Assembly (NCBI RefSeq): GCF_017876795.1
Contig: NZ_JAGIOR010000002.1
Coordinates: 434,001-498,000, forward strand
From: Rhizobium leguminosarum
GTDB taxonomy: Bacteria > Pseudomonadota > Alphaproteobacteria > Rhizobiales > Rhizobiaceae
DNA: 64,000 nt
Reading direction: 5' to 3'
The notes below the pieces were generated by a model that did no database searches, had not been told where the DNA came from, and worked only from the letters and a program-made list of their open reading frames with translations. A program made the translations under genes and the position numbers. This document shows positions 9,177 to 18,422 of this stretch, in pieces. Position 1 is the first letter of the stretch, and each line of letters opens with the position of its first letter.

Positions 9177-10616
9177 ATGAACGCCGTCGCCCCAATCGCT
9201 ACCGATACCAGTCCCGATGCCATGAAGGCGCTGCTCGACCGGCAAAGGGCGTCCTTCCTGAAGGAAGGGCCGCCAAGCATCCAGACCCGTACCGATCGCA
9301 TCGATCGCGTCATCGCTCTTCTCGTCGACCACAAGGATGCGATCGCCGCGGCGCTGTCGCAGGATTTCGGCAGCCGCAGCGTCGAGGCGAGCCTGCTTCT
9401 CGATGTCTTCACCTGCGTCGGTTCGCTCAAATATGCCAAGGGCCATCTCGCCGAATGGCTGAAGCCCGAGCAGCACGAAGCATTATTCCCGGACGCGGTG
9501 GCCGAAGTGGTCTATCAGCCGAAGGGGGTGGTCGGGATCCTCAGCCCCTGGAATTTCCCCTATCAGCTGGCCCTTGCGCCGCTTGCCGGCATTCTCGCTG
9601 CGGGCAACCGCGCCATGATCAAACCGTCGGAGGTGACGCCGGCTTCCGCCGCCTTGATGGCGCAACTCATTGCCGGCGCCTTCGACGAAACGGAAATCGC
9701 TGTCGTGCAGGGCGGACCGGCCACGGGCACGGCCTTTACATCACTTTCCTTCGACCATCTGATCTTCACCGGCGGCACCGCGATCGCCCATCACGTCATG
9801 CGTGCGGCAGCGGAAAACCTGACGCCGTTGACGCTCGAGCTCGGCGGCAAGTCCCCCGTCGTCATCGGCCGCTCGGCCGACCTCGCGGACGCGGCGCGTC
9901 GCGTCATGACCGTCAAGACGCTGAACGCCGGCCAGATCTGCCTGGCGCCGGACCATGTCTATGTGCCCGAGGAAAGTGTGACGGCCTTTGCCGAACATGC
10001 GGTCGCGGCGGTCGGCGCGATGTATCCGGGGCTGAAGGAAAATCCTGATTACACCTCGATCGTCAATGCCCGCCATCATGCCCGCGTCCAGGGCCTGATC
10101 GACGATGCCAGGGCCAAGGGCGCCCGCGTCGTCGAGATCAACCCGGCGGCGGAGAATTTCTCCCAGCAATCGGCCCATCGCATGCCGCCGACCCTGATCC
10201 TCGATCCCACCGAAGACATGCGCGTGCTGCAGGAGGAAATCTTCGGGCCGGTGCTGCCGGTCATTGCCTATCGCGATATCGCCGACGTCATCGATCGGAT
10301 CAATGCCAAGCCACGCCCGCTCGCTCTCTATTACTTCAGCCAGGATGGCGAAGAGGAACGCCGTGTGCTCGACAATACGACCTCCGGTGGGATGACGGTC
10401 AACGATTGCATGAGCCATGTCACGGCGGAAGGTCTACCCTTCGGCGGCGTCGGCCATTCCGGCATGGGCGCCTATCACGGCAAGTTCGGCTTCCTCGCCT
10501 TCTCGCATCCGCGCGCCGTCTACCATCAGAGCAAGATGGTGGAAGCGGAATACATGATGCGCCCGCCCTTCGGCGAGGCGATGCGCGGCTTCCTGGCCGC
10601 GGCGATCTGCAAGTAA
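9177..10616 (+). CDS. Aromatic aldehyde dehydrogenase (coniferyl aldehyde/vanillin dehydrogenase type)
   Basis: A 479-residue NAD(P)-dependent aldehyde dehydrogenase of the CalB-like branch. Motifs: SPWNFPYQLALAP, FTGGTAIA, ELGGKSP (general-base Glu) and LNAGQICLAPD with the catalytic cysteine. The C-terminus (HSGMGAYHGKFGF) is typical of coniferyl aldehyde dehydrogenases. It would oxidise vanillin, 4-hydroxybenzaldehyde or coniferyl aldehyde to the acid, completing the peripheral pathway. It lies 21 bases after the alcohol dehydrogenase, with AAGGGAGGAAAG before the ATG. Genes for later steps (vanillate demethylation, ring cleavage) are not in this window. Confidence 0.88.
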   Translation: MNAVAPIATDTSPDAMKALLDRQRASFLKEGPPSIQTRTDRIDRVIALLVDHKDAIAAALSQDFGSRSVEASLLLDVFTCVGSLKYAKGHLAEWLKPEQHEALFPDAVAEVVYQPKGVVGILSPWNFPYQLALAPLAGILAAGNRAMIKPSEVTPASAALMAQLIAGAFDETEIAVVQGGPATGTAFTSLSFDHLIFTGGTAIAHHVMRAAAENLTPLTLELGGKSPVVIGRSADLADAARRVMTVKTLNAGQICLAPDHVYVPEESVTAFAEHAVAAVGAMYPGLKENPDYTSIVNARHHARVQGLIDDARAKGARVVEINPAAENFSQQSAHRMPPTLILDPTEDMRVLQEEIFGPVLPVIAYRDIADVIDRINAKPRPLALYYFSQDGEEERRVLDNTTSGGMTVNDCMSHVTAEGLPFGGVGHSGMGAYHGKFGFLAFSHPRAVYHQSKMVEAEYMMRPPFGEAMRGFLAAAICK

Positions 10617-10630
10617 CGACAGAACAGAGA

Positions 10631-10664
10631 AGCGATGGCATCGCATAGTTGCGAGGCCATCGCT
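10631..10664 (+). terminator. Stem-loop after the hydroxycinnamate operon
   Basis: AGCGATGGC (10631-10639) pairs with GCCATCGCT (10656-10664); an inner TCGC/GCGA extends the stem past a single mismatch. It lies just after the aldehyde dehydrogenase stop and before the convergent ABC ATPase gene. There is no clean U-run, so efficiency as a terminator is uncertain. Confidence 0.55.
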
Positions 10665-10714
10665 CCCTGTTCGTTCAATGCACCGTCAAGCGTCCCTTAC
10701 CCGGAGGCGACGGA

Positions 10715-11782
10715 TTAATCGAGCCGCAGCGTCTTGCCAGACCCAGCATCAAATAGATGAAGCTTTTCCGTACGGGGAGCCACAGTCACGACTTGCCCCG
10801 GCTCGAACTCATGACGTTCCGAAAACACCGCGACAAGTTCGCCCGGCCCGTAGCGCAGGAACACCATCGTTTCATGGCCGGTGGGTTCGGTGACGCTGAC
10901 CGTTGCCTTCAAGCCGCGATCGGCGAGCGACAGATGTTCGGGGCGAACACCGAGGAGCACGGACTGCCCGTCTGTTGCTTCGGGTGTGAAACCAAGTCCG
11001 ATCTCGTCGCCGGTCTCCGTGACGAAGATAGCGCCATCGGCCTTGTACCGGCCTTTCAGGAGGTTCATCGATGGCGAGCCGATGAAGGTTGCCACGAACG
11101 TGTTGTTGGGACGGTCGTAGAGTTTCAGCGGCGTGCCGATCTGTTCGACCTTGCCTCCCTGCATCACCACGATCTTGTCGGCCATGGTCATCGCTTCGAC
11201 CTGGTCATGCGTGACGTAGATGGTCGTGGTTTTCAGCCGCTGGTGCAGTTCCTTGATCTCCTTGCGCATCTGAACGCGCAGCTTGGCATCGAGGTTCGAC
11301 AAAGGTTCGTCGAACAGAAATACCTGCGGAGACCTGACGATGGCCCGCCCCATCGCCACACGCTGCCGCTGGCCACCCGAAAGCTGGCGCGGATAACGGT
11401 CGAGATAAGGCACGAGATCGAGTGTTTCGGCCGCCGCCTGCAGGCGCTGTTTGATGACGTCGGCTGGCTGCTTCTGTAGGCGAAGCGCAAAAACCATGTT
11501 TTCGGCAACGGTCTTGTGCGGATAGAGCGCATAGCTCTGGAAGACCATTGCGATATCGCGGTCCTTCGGGGGGAGATTGTTGACGACGTTTCTACCGATT
11601 GAAATCGTGCCGTCGGTAATGCTTTCGAGCCCTGCCACCATGCGCAACAGAGTTGACTTGCCACAACCGGAAGGGCCGACGAGCACCACAAACTCGCCGT
11701 CGCGGATTTCTATATCGACGCCATGCAGGACATTTAACGCGCCGTAGGCCTTGCGTGCCCCCGAAATATTGACCTCAGCCAT
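10715..11782 (-). CDS. Sugar ABC transporter ATP-binding protein (UgpC/MalK family)
   Basis: A 355-residue ATPase with Walker [10 protein letters not shown] near residue 37, the signature LSGGQRQR, Walker [13 protein letters not shown] and a TOBE-type C-terminal regulatory domain. It energises import by the solute-binding protein and permeases encoded divergently from 12121. The ATG at 11782 is chosen because GGGAG lies five bases upstream; the frame opens further at 11836 without support. Having the ATPase on the opposite strand to its partners is an uncommon arrangement that makes the shared intergenic operators important. Confidence 0.88.
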   Translation of the reverse strand: MAEVNISGARKAYGALNVLHGVDIEIRDGEFVVLVGPSGCGKSTLLRMVAGLESITDGTISIGRNVVNNLPPKDRDIAMVFQSYALYPHKTVAENMVFALRLQKQPADVIKQRLQAAAETLDLVPYLDRYPRQLSGGQRQRVAMGRAIVRSPQVFLFDEPLSNLDAKLRVQMRKEIKELHQRLKTTTIYVTHDQVEAMTMADKIVVMQGGKVEQIGTPLKLYDRPNNTFVATFIGSPSMNLLKGRYKADGAIFVTETGDEIGLGFTPEATDGQSVLLGVRPEHLSLADRGLKATVSVTEPTGHETMVFLRYGPGELVAVFSERHEFEPGQVVTVAPRTEKLHLFDAGSGKTLRLD

Positions 11783-11913
11783 GTGTCTCCCACTCGCTTT
11801 CTGCCGGCCACCGGGCGCTCGCCAAGGGCTGTGCATCTCACGACAGGCGCTTCCTGCAAGAGGGCCGACGAGCCGCCTTTTGCCGATTTGAAACTACCTA
11901 TCAGGCCTCCTCC

Positions 11914-11927
11914 ATGAAACGTTTCAT
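11914..11927. promoter_or_regulatory. LacI-type operator, copy 1
   Basis: Perfect 14-bp palindrome ATGAAACGTTTCAT with a central CG, as in GalR/LacI-family sites. It lies in the 338-base divergent region between the ABC ATPase and the solute-binding protein. A TTGACT (-35-like) follows seven bases later at 11934, although the best -10-like hexamer (TCTAAT, 11954) is only 14 bases away. Confidence 0.75.
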
Positions 11928-11999
11928 TTCCTGTTGACTTTTTCCGCCTGCCGTCTAATGCTCGAAATCGAGACCGGGAGGAGCGGTTTCAGGCAAGAT

Positions 12000-12013
12000 A
12001 TGAAACGTTTCAT
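12000..12013. promoter_or_regulatory. LacI-type operator, copy 2
   Basis: Second perfect copy of ATGAAACGTTTCAT, centred 86 bp from copy 1 (about eight helical turns) and about 107 bases before the solute-binding protein start. The spacing would suit looping by a LacI-family tetramer; the regulator is probably the LacI protein at 15882. Confidence 0.75.
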
Positions 12014-12120
12014 TTTCTTGTTACCAGATAGTTCCGCAGGAGGCCAGTGTAAAAATCGCACTGGAGCCAGCCCGGCAAGGCCAGGTGGCGGCAACACAAC
12101 GAAACGTGGAGGAGGAAGAC

Positions 12121-13761
12121 ATGAGAGTTGAAATATATGATGCATTGATGCGCCGTCAGGCAAGTCGCCGCGACGTCTTGCGCGGAACGGCAAGTGCTGC
12201 AGCTCTGCTCGGGCTGTCTGGCGCGATGGGTGGCATTGCCGGCACGGCGTTTGCCGCCGATGATCTGCGCGCTCAGATCCTGAAAATTCCAGGTGTCGGC
12301 AAGGGCTCGCCAACGGATGCAGACTGGCAGAAGGTCGGCGAGCTTTGCCTCGGTCCGACCAAGGCCAATGTCAAACAGGGCGAGTTCGCCGGTGTCGAGC
12401 TGACCTTCATGGGGCTCAACAACCAGAACCTCCACAACTTCCTGTTCCGCGGTTTCCTGAAGCCGTGGGAAGCCTATACGGGCGCCAAGATCAACTGGAT
12501 CGACCTTGCTCAGGCTGATTACAACGCTCGCCTTCAACAATCGATCGCAGCTGGCACGGTCGACTTCGACATCCTGGAGATGGGTGCACCCTTCGAAGGC
12601 GACACCGCCGGACGCGGGCTTCTGGACGAGATGCCTGACTGGGTTGCAAAGCAGATCGAGGCCGACGACATGGTGAGCTACCTCAAGCCACCGGTCGGCA
12701 CCTGGGATGGCAAGACCTATCGCGTGACGATCGACGGCGACTGCCACACCTTCGCCTACCGCAAGGATTACTTCGGCGAAGGCTCGATCAGCGGCATGGC
12801 CGAGCCGCCGAAGACCTGGCAGGAAGTGAACGCGGCTTCCAAGGCGCTGATTGGCAAGACCGATCCGCTGACCAGTCAGCCAGCCTACGGCTATCTCGAT
12901 CCGCTCAAGGGATGGGGCGGTTTCGGCTTCTATTTCATCGAGAACCGCGCAACGGCCTATGCTAAATATCCGGGCGACCCGGCCTGGCTGTTCGATCCTG
13001 AAAACATGAAGCCGCTGGTCAATAACCCGGCATGGGTTCAGGCGATCCAGGACGTCTTGGATCTGATTGCGGCGAAGGCCTATCCGGCCGACCAGATCAA
13101 TGCCGATCCCGGCACCACGGCCTTCTCGCAGTTCCTGGCCGGCACCGGCGCAATGCTGATGTGGTGGGGCGATGTCGGTTCCAGCGCACGCACTTCCGAC
13201 ACCTCGGTCGTCGGCGATGTGGTCGGTTTCGGCATCAACCGCGGCTCCAACCGTGTCTACAACCGCAAGACCGGGCAGTGGGAAGACAAGTATAACGAAG
13301 CGCCTAACATGGCCTATCTGGGCTGGGGCATTTACGTTACCAAGCAGGTCTCCAGCGACGAGAAGAAGCGCAAAGCGGCCTGGTCTGCTGCTGCCCATCT
13401 CGGCGGCAAGGATCTGTCTCTGTGGACGTCGGCCTATCCCTCCGGCTTCCAACCCTATCGTCAGTCCAATTTCAACTATGACGAGTGGGAAAAGGCAGGT
13501 TACGACCGCGCCTATATCGAGGACTATCTGGGTTCGAACGTCGATAGCTACAACCACCCGAACGCCGCCATCGAACCGCGTATCCCAGGCATTTTCCAAT
13601 ATTACTCCGTCGCCGAAGACGAACTGGCGAAGGGTTTTGCCGGACAGTACAAGTCGGCACAGGAGACCGCGGATGCGATTGCGGCCGCCTGGGAAAAGAT
13701 CACCGACCAGATCGGCCGCGACAGCCAGCTGAAACTTTACCGGACGAGCCTCGGGCTCTGA
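12121..13761 (+). CDS. Sugar ABC transporter solute-binding protein (family 1, Tat-type signal)
   Basis: A 546-residue periplasmic binding protein. The N-terminus carries SRRDVLRG followed by a hydrophobic stretch and a probable AFA|ADD cleavage site near residue 45, a Tat-type signal. The mature part has the family 1 sugar-binder look (MGLNNQNLHNFLFRGF, GTVDFDILEMGAP, WLFDPENM). It is longer than the usual 420 residues. The ATG at 12121 follows GGAGGAGGAAG and is preferred to upstream in-frame starts. The sugar is unknown; the mutarotase and kinase genes downstream suggest a free monosaccharide. Confidence 0.88.
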   Translation: MRVEIYDALMRRQASRRDVLRGTASAAALLGLSGAMGGIAGTAFAADDLRAQILKIPGVGKGSPTDADWQKVGELCLGPTKANVKQGEFAGVELTFMGLNNQNLHNFLFRGFLKPWEAYTGAKINWIDLAQADYNARLQQSIAAGTVDFDILEMGAPFEGDTAGRGLLDEMPDWVAKQIEADDMVSYLKPPVGTWDGKTYRVTIDGDCHTFAYRKDYFGEGSISGMAEPPKTWQEVNAASKALIGKTDPLTSQPAYGYLDPLKGWGGFGFYFIENRATAYAKYPGDPAWLFDPENMKPLVNNPAWVQAIQDVLDLIAAKAYPADQINADPGTTAFSQFLAGTGAMLMWWGDVGSSARTSDTSVVGDVVGFGINRGSNRVYNRKTGQWEDKYNEAPNMAYLGWGIYVTKQVSSDEKKRKAAWSAAAHLGGKDLSLWTSAYPSGFQPYRQSNFNYDEWEKAGYDRAYIEDYLGSNVDSYNHPNAAIEPRIPGIFQYYSVAEDELAKGFAGQYKSAQETADAIAAAWEKITDQIGRDSQLKLYRTSLGL

Positions 13762-13776
13762 CCTGTTGACTAAACG

Positions 13777-13807
13777 CGCTGGCGGATCGGGAACGATTTC
13801 GCCAGCG
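13777..13807 (+). other. Intercistronic hairpin after the binding-protein gene
   Basis: CGCTGGCG (13777-13784) pairs with CGCCAGCG (13800-13807); an inner ATCG/CGAT can pair as well. It stands between the solute-binding protein and the first permease, where such hairpins often protect the upstream mRNA. Confidence 0.5.
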
Positions 13808-13833
13808 GCCATTCTGTTCGGGCGAGGAATATC

Positions 13834-14952
13834 ATGTCGACAGTCGAAGGCGACCTGCTGCACACGGTCGAAGCCGGCTCCATTTCTGCGAGCCGTCGTT
13901 TCTGGGGCCAAGCGGTTCTGTGGCTGAGCGCCATATGGTTTGTAACATCATTTGCATTGCAGGGTGCCCATGCGTTGGGCTGGACCGATTGGGGTTTTTC
14001 GAACTGGCGCCCGGTACTTTATGCCTATTTTCTCTGGGCCGCAGTTCTCTGCATCACGCGCGTCGTCATTTACGGCGAGTCGGGCAAGAAGGCGCTTTTT
14101 GTTCTGCCGGCTGCGCTTTTCGTTGTGTCGATGGTGGTATTCCCGCTGATCTTTGCGCTCTGGATCGGCTTTTCTGATTGGAACCTCGCCTCTTCGGCAG
14201 GGCGGCGCTTCAACGGGCTCGACAATGTGCGCCGGATGATCACCGATCCGTTCTATGGCAATGCCCTGCTCAATATGATCCTTTATTGCCTGGCGATCGT
14301 CGTCGAATACGCAATCGCGTTCGGCCTGGCATTGCTCCTCAATCAGGAAATCCTTGCCCGCAAGTTCTGGCGCGTCACCTTTCTGGTGCCCTTGATGCTG
14401 TCGCCGGTCGCAGTGAGTTGGATGGTCGGCAAGTCGATGATGGAAACCCGCTTCGGCCCGGTCGCGCGGTTTGCCCGCTGGCTCGGCTGGGAAAATCCCT
14501 CCTTCTTCGGCGATCCGCTCGTGGCGCGGCTTTCGATCATGATTATGGATGCCTGGACCTTCATTCCGTTCATGATGATCATGCTGCTCGCCGGACTGCA
14601 GGGCCTGTCGCGGGAGGTGCTGGAGGCGGCCGAAGTCGATGGTGCCACCAAATGGCAACGCTTTTGGAAGGTTATTTTCCCGCTCATGCTGCCGGTTTCG
14701 GTAACGGCGGTGATGATCCGCATCATCTTCAAGCTCAAGCTCGCCGACATCATCATTACGGTGACATCGGGAGGTCCCGGCGGGGCGACCGATTCCGTCA
14801 CCAGTTTCATCTATCGCGAATATCGCGACCGTTCGAATGTTGGATACGGCACCCTTCTCGCGCTCGTCTATCTGGTGATCATCGTTTTCGGCATGACCGG
14901 GCTGATGAAGATTTCCGACCGTATCGTGAAGCGCATGACAGGAAGGCTCTGA
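13834..14952 (+). CDS. Sugar ABC transporter permease 1 (MalF type)
   Basis: A 372-residue inner-membrane permease of the binding-protein-dependent family. Extra N-terminal membrane segments (about 25-45, 60-78, 84-108) precede the core. The EAA loop is EVLEAAEVDGATKWQRFWKVIFPLMLP near residue 265, the contact site for the ATPase. Its stop overlaps the next ATG by one base (TGATG), so the two permeases are co-translated. Confidence 0.88.
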   Translation: MSTVEGDLLHTVEAGSISASRRFWGQAVLWLSAIWFVTSFALQGAHALGWTDWGFSNWRPVLYAYFLWAAVLCITRVVIYGESGKKALFVLPAALFVVSMVVFPLIFALWIGFSDWNLASSAGRRFNGLDNVRRMITDPFYGNALLNMILYCLAIVVEYAIAFGLALLLNQEILARKFWRVTFLVPLMLSPVAVSWMVGKSMMETRFGPVARFARWLGWENPSFFGDPLVARLSIMIMDAWTFIPFMMIMLLAGLQGLSREVLEAAEVDGATKWQRFWKVIFPLMLPVSVTAVMIRIIFKLKLADIIITVTSGGPGGATDSVTSFIYREYRDRSNVGYGTLLALVYLVIIVFGMTGLMKISDRIVKRMTGRL

Positions 14953-15863
14953 TGGTTCGGATCGACTTCGAAAAATATGCGCGCGGTCAGCGCATTCGTT
15001 GGTGGGCCATGCGTTTCGCCATCTACGGCCTGCTGGTCACCTGGGCATTTGTCTGCGTCTTCCCGCTGTTCTGGACGGTCTCGACCTCATTCAAAACAGC
15101 GGCTGACGTCATGCGCGGCAATCTGATTCCCTGGTTCAACTTTGCCCCCAACTGGCTCGGCTGGCGCTCGCTCGGGCTCTCCCCGGATACGATTTTTCAG
15201 ATCTCGACCGTGCGCGACGAGTTCATGCGCAGGCTCTGGAATAGCGTCATCATTTCGGTTGCGGCATCGGCTCTTGCGGTCGCGCTCGGATCGCTCGCGG
15301 CCTATGGCCTCAGCCGCTTTTCGTACAAGTTCGGCCATATGCGCAACTCCGACATTTCGTTCTTCTTCTTGTCGCAGCTCATAATGCCGCCCGTCGTTCT
15401 CGCCCTGCCATTCCTCGTTCTCTACAAGGAACTGGCGCTGCTGGACACTTATGTGGGAATGATCGCCGTCTATACGCTGATGGTCCTGCCGATTGTCGTT
15501 TGGATCATGCGTGACCAGTTCGCCACGGTGCCCGTTGAGCTCGAGGAGGCAGCGCTTGTCGACGGACTGTCGATCTGGGGCGCGTTCGCCCGCATCATCG
15601 TGCCGCTCGTTCTGCCGGGCATGGTAGCCGCCTTTCTGCTGGCGCTGATCCTGTGCTGGAACGAATATTTCTTCGCCGCGCTGCTGACTTCCACCAATAC
15701 CAATACATTGCCGGTGATGATTGCCAGCCAGACGGGCAGCCAGGGCATCAATTGGTGGTCGATGGCCGCACTTTCCACCGCCGGCATCCTTCCACTGGTT
15801 GTTGTCGGCGTCATGCTGGAAAAGCACATCATCGCCGGGATGACCGCGGGAGCGGTAAAGTAG
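14952..15863 (+). CDS. Sugar ABC transporter permease 2 (MalG type)
   Basis: A 303-residue permease with six predicted membrane segments; the EAA loop is ELEEAALVDGLSIWGAFARIIVPLVLPG in the second half. The ATG at 14952 overlaps the stop of permease 1; a longer open frame upstream of this point is the shadow of permease 1. It should pair with permease 1 to form the channel. Confidence 0.88.
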   Translation: MVRIDFEKYARGQRIRWWAMRFAIYGLLVTWAFVCVFPLFWTVSTSFKTAADVMRGNLIPWFNFAPNWLGWRSLGLSPDTIFQISTVRDEFMRRLWNSVIISVAASALAVALGSLAAYGLSRFSYKFGHMRNSDISFFFLSQLIMPPVVLALPFLVLYKELALLDTYVGMIAVYTLMVLPIVVWIMRDQFATVPVELEEAALVDGLSIWGAFARIIVPLVLPGMVAAFLLALILCWNEYFFAALLTSTNTNTLPVMIASQTGSQGINWWSMAALSTAGILPLVVVGVMLEKHIIAGMTAGAVK

Positions 15864-15881
15864 CTGCGGGACTGTTCGATA

Positions 15882-16910
15882 ATGTCAAAGATGCCTACAG
15901 TCAAGGATGTCGCCGAGTATGCGGGCGTATCCGTGGGCACCGTTTCGCGCGTGCTGTCGGGCGAAGCCGCGGTCAAACCTGTGTTGCGCGAAAAGGTCAG
16001 CGCCGCAATCTCTGCGCTCGGATACCGGCCGAATGTGACCGCGAGAGCGTTGCGCACAAGCAGAACCGATGTCATTGGTCTTGTCGTTCCCGACATCACC
16101 AACCCATTCTTCGCGCAACTTGCTGCAAGCGTCGAGCGTGCGGCGCTTGAATGCGGGCACAGCCTCATGCTGGCAAGTTCGCATAACGATCGCGAGGCGG
16201 AGCAGAGCCACGTTTTCGCGTTCCTCGACCGGTCGGTGCGCGGCATCATCGTGGTGGCTTCGAGCGACGGTTCGGGGCTCCATTTGGCGGGTGCGGTTCC
16301 GATCATATCGCTGGACCGGCGCTTCGGCACTTTTCCCTTGGTGTCGACCAATCATGCGCAAGCTGCCGCCCTGATTGCGGACCATCTCTATGGGCTGGGC
16401 CACCGCCACATCGCCTACATCGCTGGGCCAACGGACACGGAGGCGGGGCGCACGCGCAAGGAGAGTTTCGTCCGACGCATTGACCGGTTTGGAAAGACCG
16501 GTGAGCCAGTTAAACTCGAAATCGCTTACGGCAAATTCGATTATGAATCCGGTGAGAAAGTTGCCCGCGACCTGCTTTCGCGCCCACCACAGGACCGGCC
16601 CACGGCAATCGCGGCTGCCAGCGACCAGCAGGCCATCGGCGCGCTGCGCGCTGCACGGGACCTCAAGATCGACGTGCCGCGCAAGCTGTCCGTGACGGGG
16701 TTCGACGACATTTCGCTCGCCAACCTCGTCGTGCCACGGCTGACAACCATACGCCAACCGGCCGACACGCTGGCTCGGCGCGCGGTCGGCCTTCTCCTTG
16801 AGGAACCGCCAGGCACGGGAGACGAGATGATCGACGGTTCGCTGATCGTGCGTGGCTCAAGCGGCCCGTGCGCGCAGCCCAAGGCAGATATTGCCGGGCA
16901 TAAAAATTGA
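15882..16910 (+). CDS. LacI-family transcriptional regulator
   Basis: A 342-residue repressor with an N-terminal LacI helix-turn-helix (TVKDVAEYAGVSVGTVSRVL, about 5-24; hinge GYRPN near 46) and a periplasmic-binding-like effector domain (VIGLVVPDITNPFFAQL, SLDRRFGTFPLVSTNH, TGFDDISLANLVVPRLTTIRQP). It lies 18 bases after permease 2, inside the transporter operon. It most likely binds the two ATGAAACGTTTCAT operators at 11914 and 12000 and is released by the imported sugar or its phosphate. Confidence 0.9.
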   Translation: MSKMPTVKDVAEYAGVSVGTVSRVLSGEAAVKPVLREKVSAAISALGYRPNVTARALRTSRTDVIGLVVPDITNPFFAQLAASVERAALECGHSLMLASSHNDREAEQSHVFAFLDRSVRGIIVVASSDGSGLHLAGAVPIISLDRRFGTFPLVSTNHAQAAALIADHLYGLGHRHIAYIAGPTDTEAGRTRKESFVRRIDRFGKTGEPVKLEIAYGKFDYESGEKVARDLLSRPPQDRPTAIAAASDQQAIGALRAARDLKIDVPRKLSVTGFDDISLANLVVPRLTTIRQPADTLARRAVGLLLEEPPGTGDEMIDGSLIVRGSSGPCAQPKADIAGHKN

Positions 16911-16954
16911 AGCAAGGCCGGCACTGCGGCCATTATAAGGGATGGAAAGATCAA

Positions 16955-17416
16955 ATGCTCAAGGGAATCAGGGCCGAACTCAACGGCGATATTCTTCAAG
17001 CACTTTGCAACATGGGACACGGCGACTATCTCGTCATCTCCGACACGAACTTCCCGTCGGATTCGATCGCCCGCCAGACGCGTCTGGGTAGACTTCTGAC
17101 GATGGAAAACATTTCCGCGCCGCAGGCGATCGATGCTATCCTCTCCGTCTTCCCGCTGGACACCCCGATTCAGCCTTCGGCGGGCCGCATGGAAGTGATC
17201 GGCAAGCCCGACGAAATCCCGCCGATTCAACAGGAAGTCCAGGCCATCGTCGATCGCGCCGAAGGCAAGTCATCGCCCATGTATCCGGTCGAGCGGATGG
17301 CGTTCTACGACATCGCCAAAAAGGCCTATTGTGTGATCGCAACGGGGGAACTGCGATTTTATGGATGCTTCCTGCTGACCAAGGGCGTCATCCCGGCGGA
17401 GGAGGCGGTCAGATGA
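16955..17416 (+). CDS. RbsD/FucU-family sugar mutarotase
   Basis: A 153-residue protein of the RbsD/FucU family. MGHGDYLVISDTNFP near residue 20 carries the conserved His/Asp, and the YDIAKKAYCVIATGELRFYGCFLL ending includes the Tyr/Gly pattern nearer to FucU than to RbsD. It would interconvert anomers of the imported sugar. The ATG at 16955 has GGAAAGA upstream; the frame runs back to 16907 without support. It overlaps the kinase gene by four bases (ATGA). Confidence 0.85.
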   Translation: MLKGIRAELNGDILQALCNMGHGDYLVISDTNFPSDSIARQTRLGRLLTMENISAPQAIDAILSVFPLDTPIQPSAGRMEVIGKPDEIPPIQQEVQAIVDRAEGKSSPMYPVERMAFYDIAKKAYCVIATGELRFYGCFLLTKGVIPAEEAVR

Positions 17417-18336
17417 GCGGGAAAAGCGGAATCGTCATTCTGGGTATTTTTGCCGCCGACACCGCCTATAAGGCCAAGCGCCTGCCACATATTGCTGAGA
17501 CGCTGATGGGATCGGGCTTCACGCTTGGACCGGGAGGCAAGGGCTCCAACCAGGCAATAGCCGCGGCAAAGGCTGGCGGCAAGGTAACCTTCATCTCTCG
17601 GGTCGGCAACGACCCGTTCGGCGAGATGGCCCTTGCGGCCTATGCAGCGGCTGGCGTCAAAGCCAATGTGATGAAGATGGACGGCGTTTCCAGCGGTGCT
17701 GCCTTCATCTTCGTCGACGAAATGAGCGGCGACAATGCCATCATCGTCGCGCCGGGTGCTGCTGGTCTAATCGGTATGGAAGATGTTGATGCGAACCGGG
17801 TGGAGATCGAAAGCGCCGCCATTTTTATGACCCAGCTCGAACAACCGCTCGAGGCGGCCATCCATGGCCTGTCGATGGCGAAAAGGGCAGGGGTCACCAC
17901 GATTTTCAATCCGGCGCCTACCCGCGCTCTACCGGACAGCATCTATGGCTTGTGCGATTTCATCGTCCCAAACGAGGTGGAGGCGGCCGAATTGGCGGGG
18001 CATGCGATCGAAACGGACGACCAGGCACGAGCCGCGGCCCGTACTTTGCTGGATTGCGGAGCGAGAGCGGTCATCATCACGCTCGGCGCACGAGGCGCTT
18101 TCTATTACACGGCCGGTCAGAGCGAATTTGTACCCGCCTTTTCTGCGGGCAACGTCGTCGACACCACTGGCGCTGGCGATGCCTTCCTGGGTGGCTTCGC
18201 GACAGCGATCTCCGAAGGATGTGCGCCGATCAAGGCCGTCCGCTTCGGTTGCGCGACGGCGGCAATCGCCGTGACCCGGCCAGGCACGGCCCCCGCCATG
18301 CCTTCGCGCGCCGAGATCGACGCCTTGCTGCGCTAG
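17413..18336 (+). CDS. PfkB-family sugar kinase (ribokinase-like)
   Basis: A 307-residue carbohydrate kinase. GPGGKGSNQAIAAAKAG near residue 37 and the C-terminal signature DTTGAGDAFLGGF, with the catalytic Asp in GAGD, place it with ribokinases. It should phosphorylate the imported sugar with ATP. It starts inside the stop of the mutarotase gene, so they are co-translated. Transporter, regulator, mutarotase and kinase make a complete uptake-and-activation unit; ribose or a related pentose/6-deoxysugar is plausible but not shown. Confidence 0.87.
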   Translation: MSGKSGIVILGIFAADTAYKAKRLPHIAETLMGSGFTLGPGGKGSNQAIAAAKAGGKVTFISRVGNDPFGEMALAAYAAAGVKANVMKMDGVSSGAAFIFVDEMSGDNAIIVAPGAAGLIGMEDVDANRVEIESAAIFMTQLEQPLEAAIHGLSMAKRAGVTTIFNPAPTRALPDSIYGLCDFIVPNEVEAAELAGHAIETDDQARAAARTLLDCGARAVIITLGARGAFYYTAGQSEFVPAFSAGNVVDTTGAGDAFLGGFATAISEGCAPIKAVRFGCATAAIAVTRPGTAPAMPSRAEIDALLR

Positions 18337-18422
18337 ACGTTCGTGTGAGGCTCGCAGGCGCATCAGCCCAAGAATGAGGCTGACATGCCTCAGCTTAACG
18401 AAGCTCAAACTAGTATTGTCGT

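Noticed and set aside
12010..13911. A 633-codon minus-strand frame across the solute-binding protein gene
   Set aside because: Shadow of the binding protein; no ribosome site or recognisable domain.
14178..14951. Upstream part of the permease 2 frame
   Set aside because: Overlaps permease 1 in another frame; ATG 14952 gives a normal permease length and overlap.
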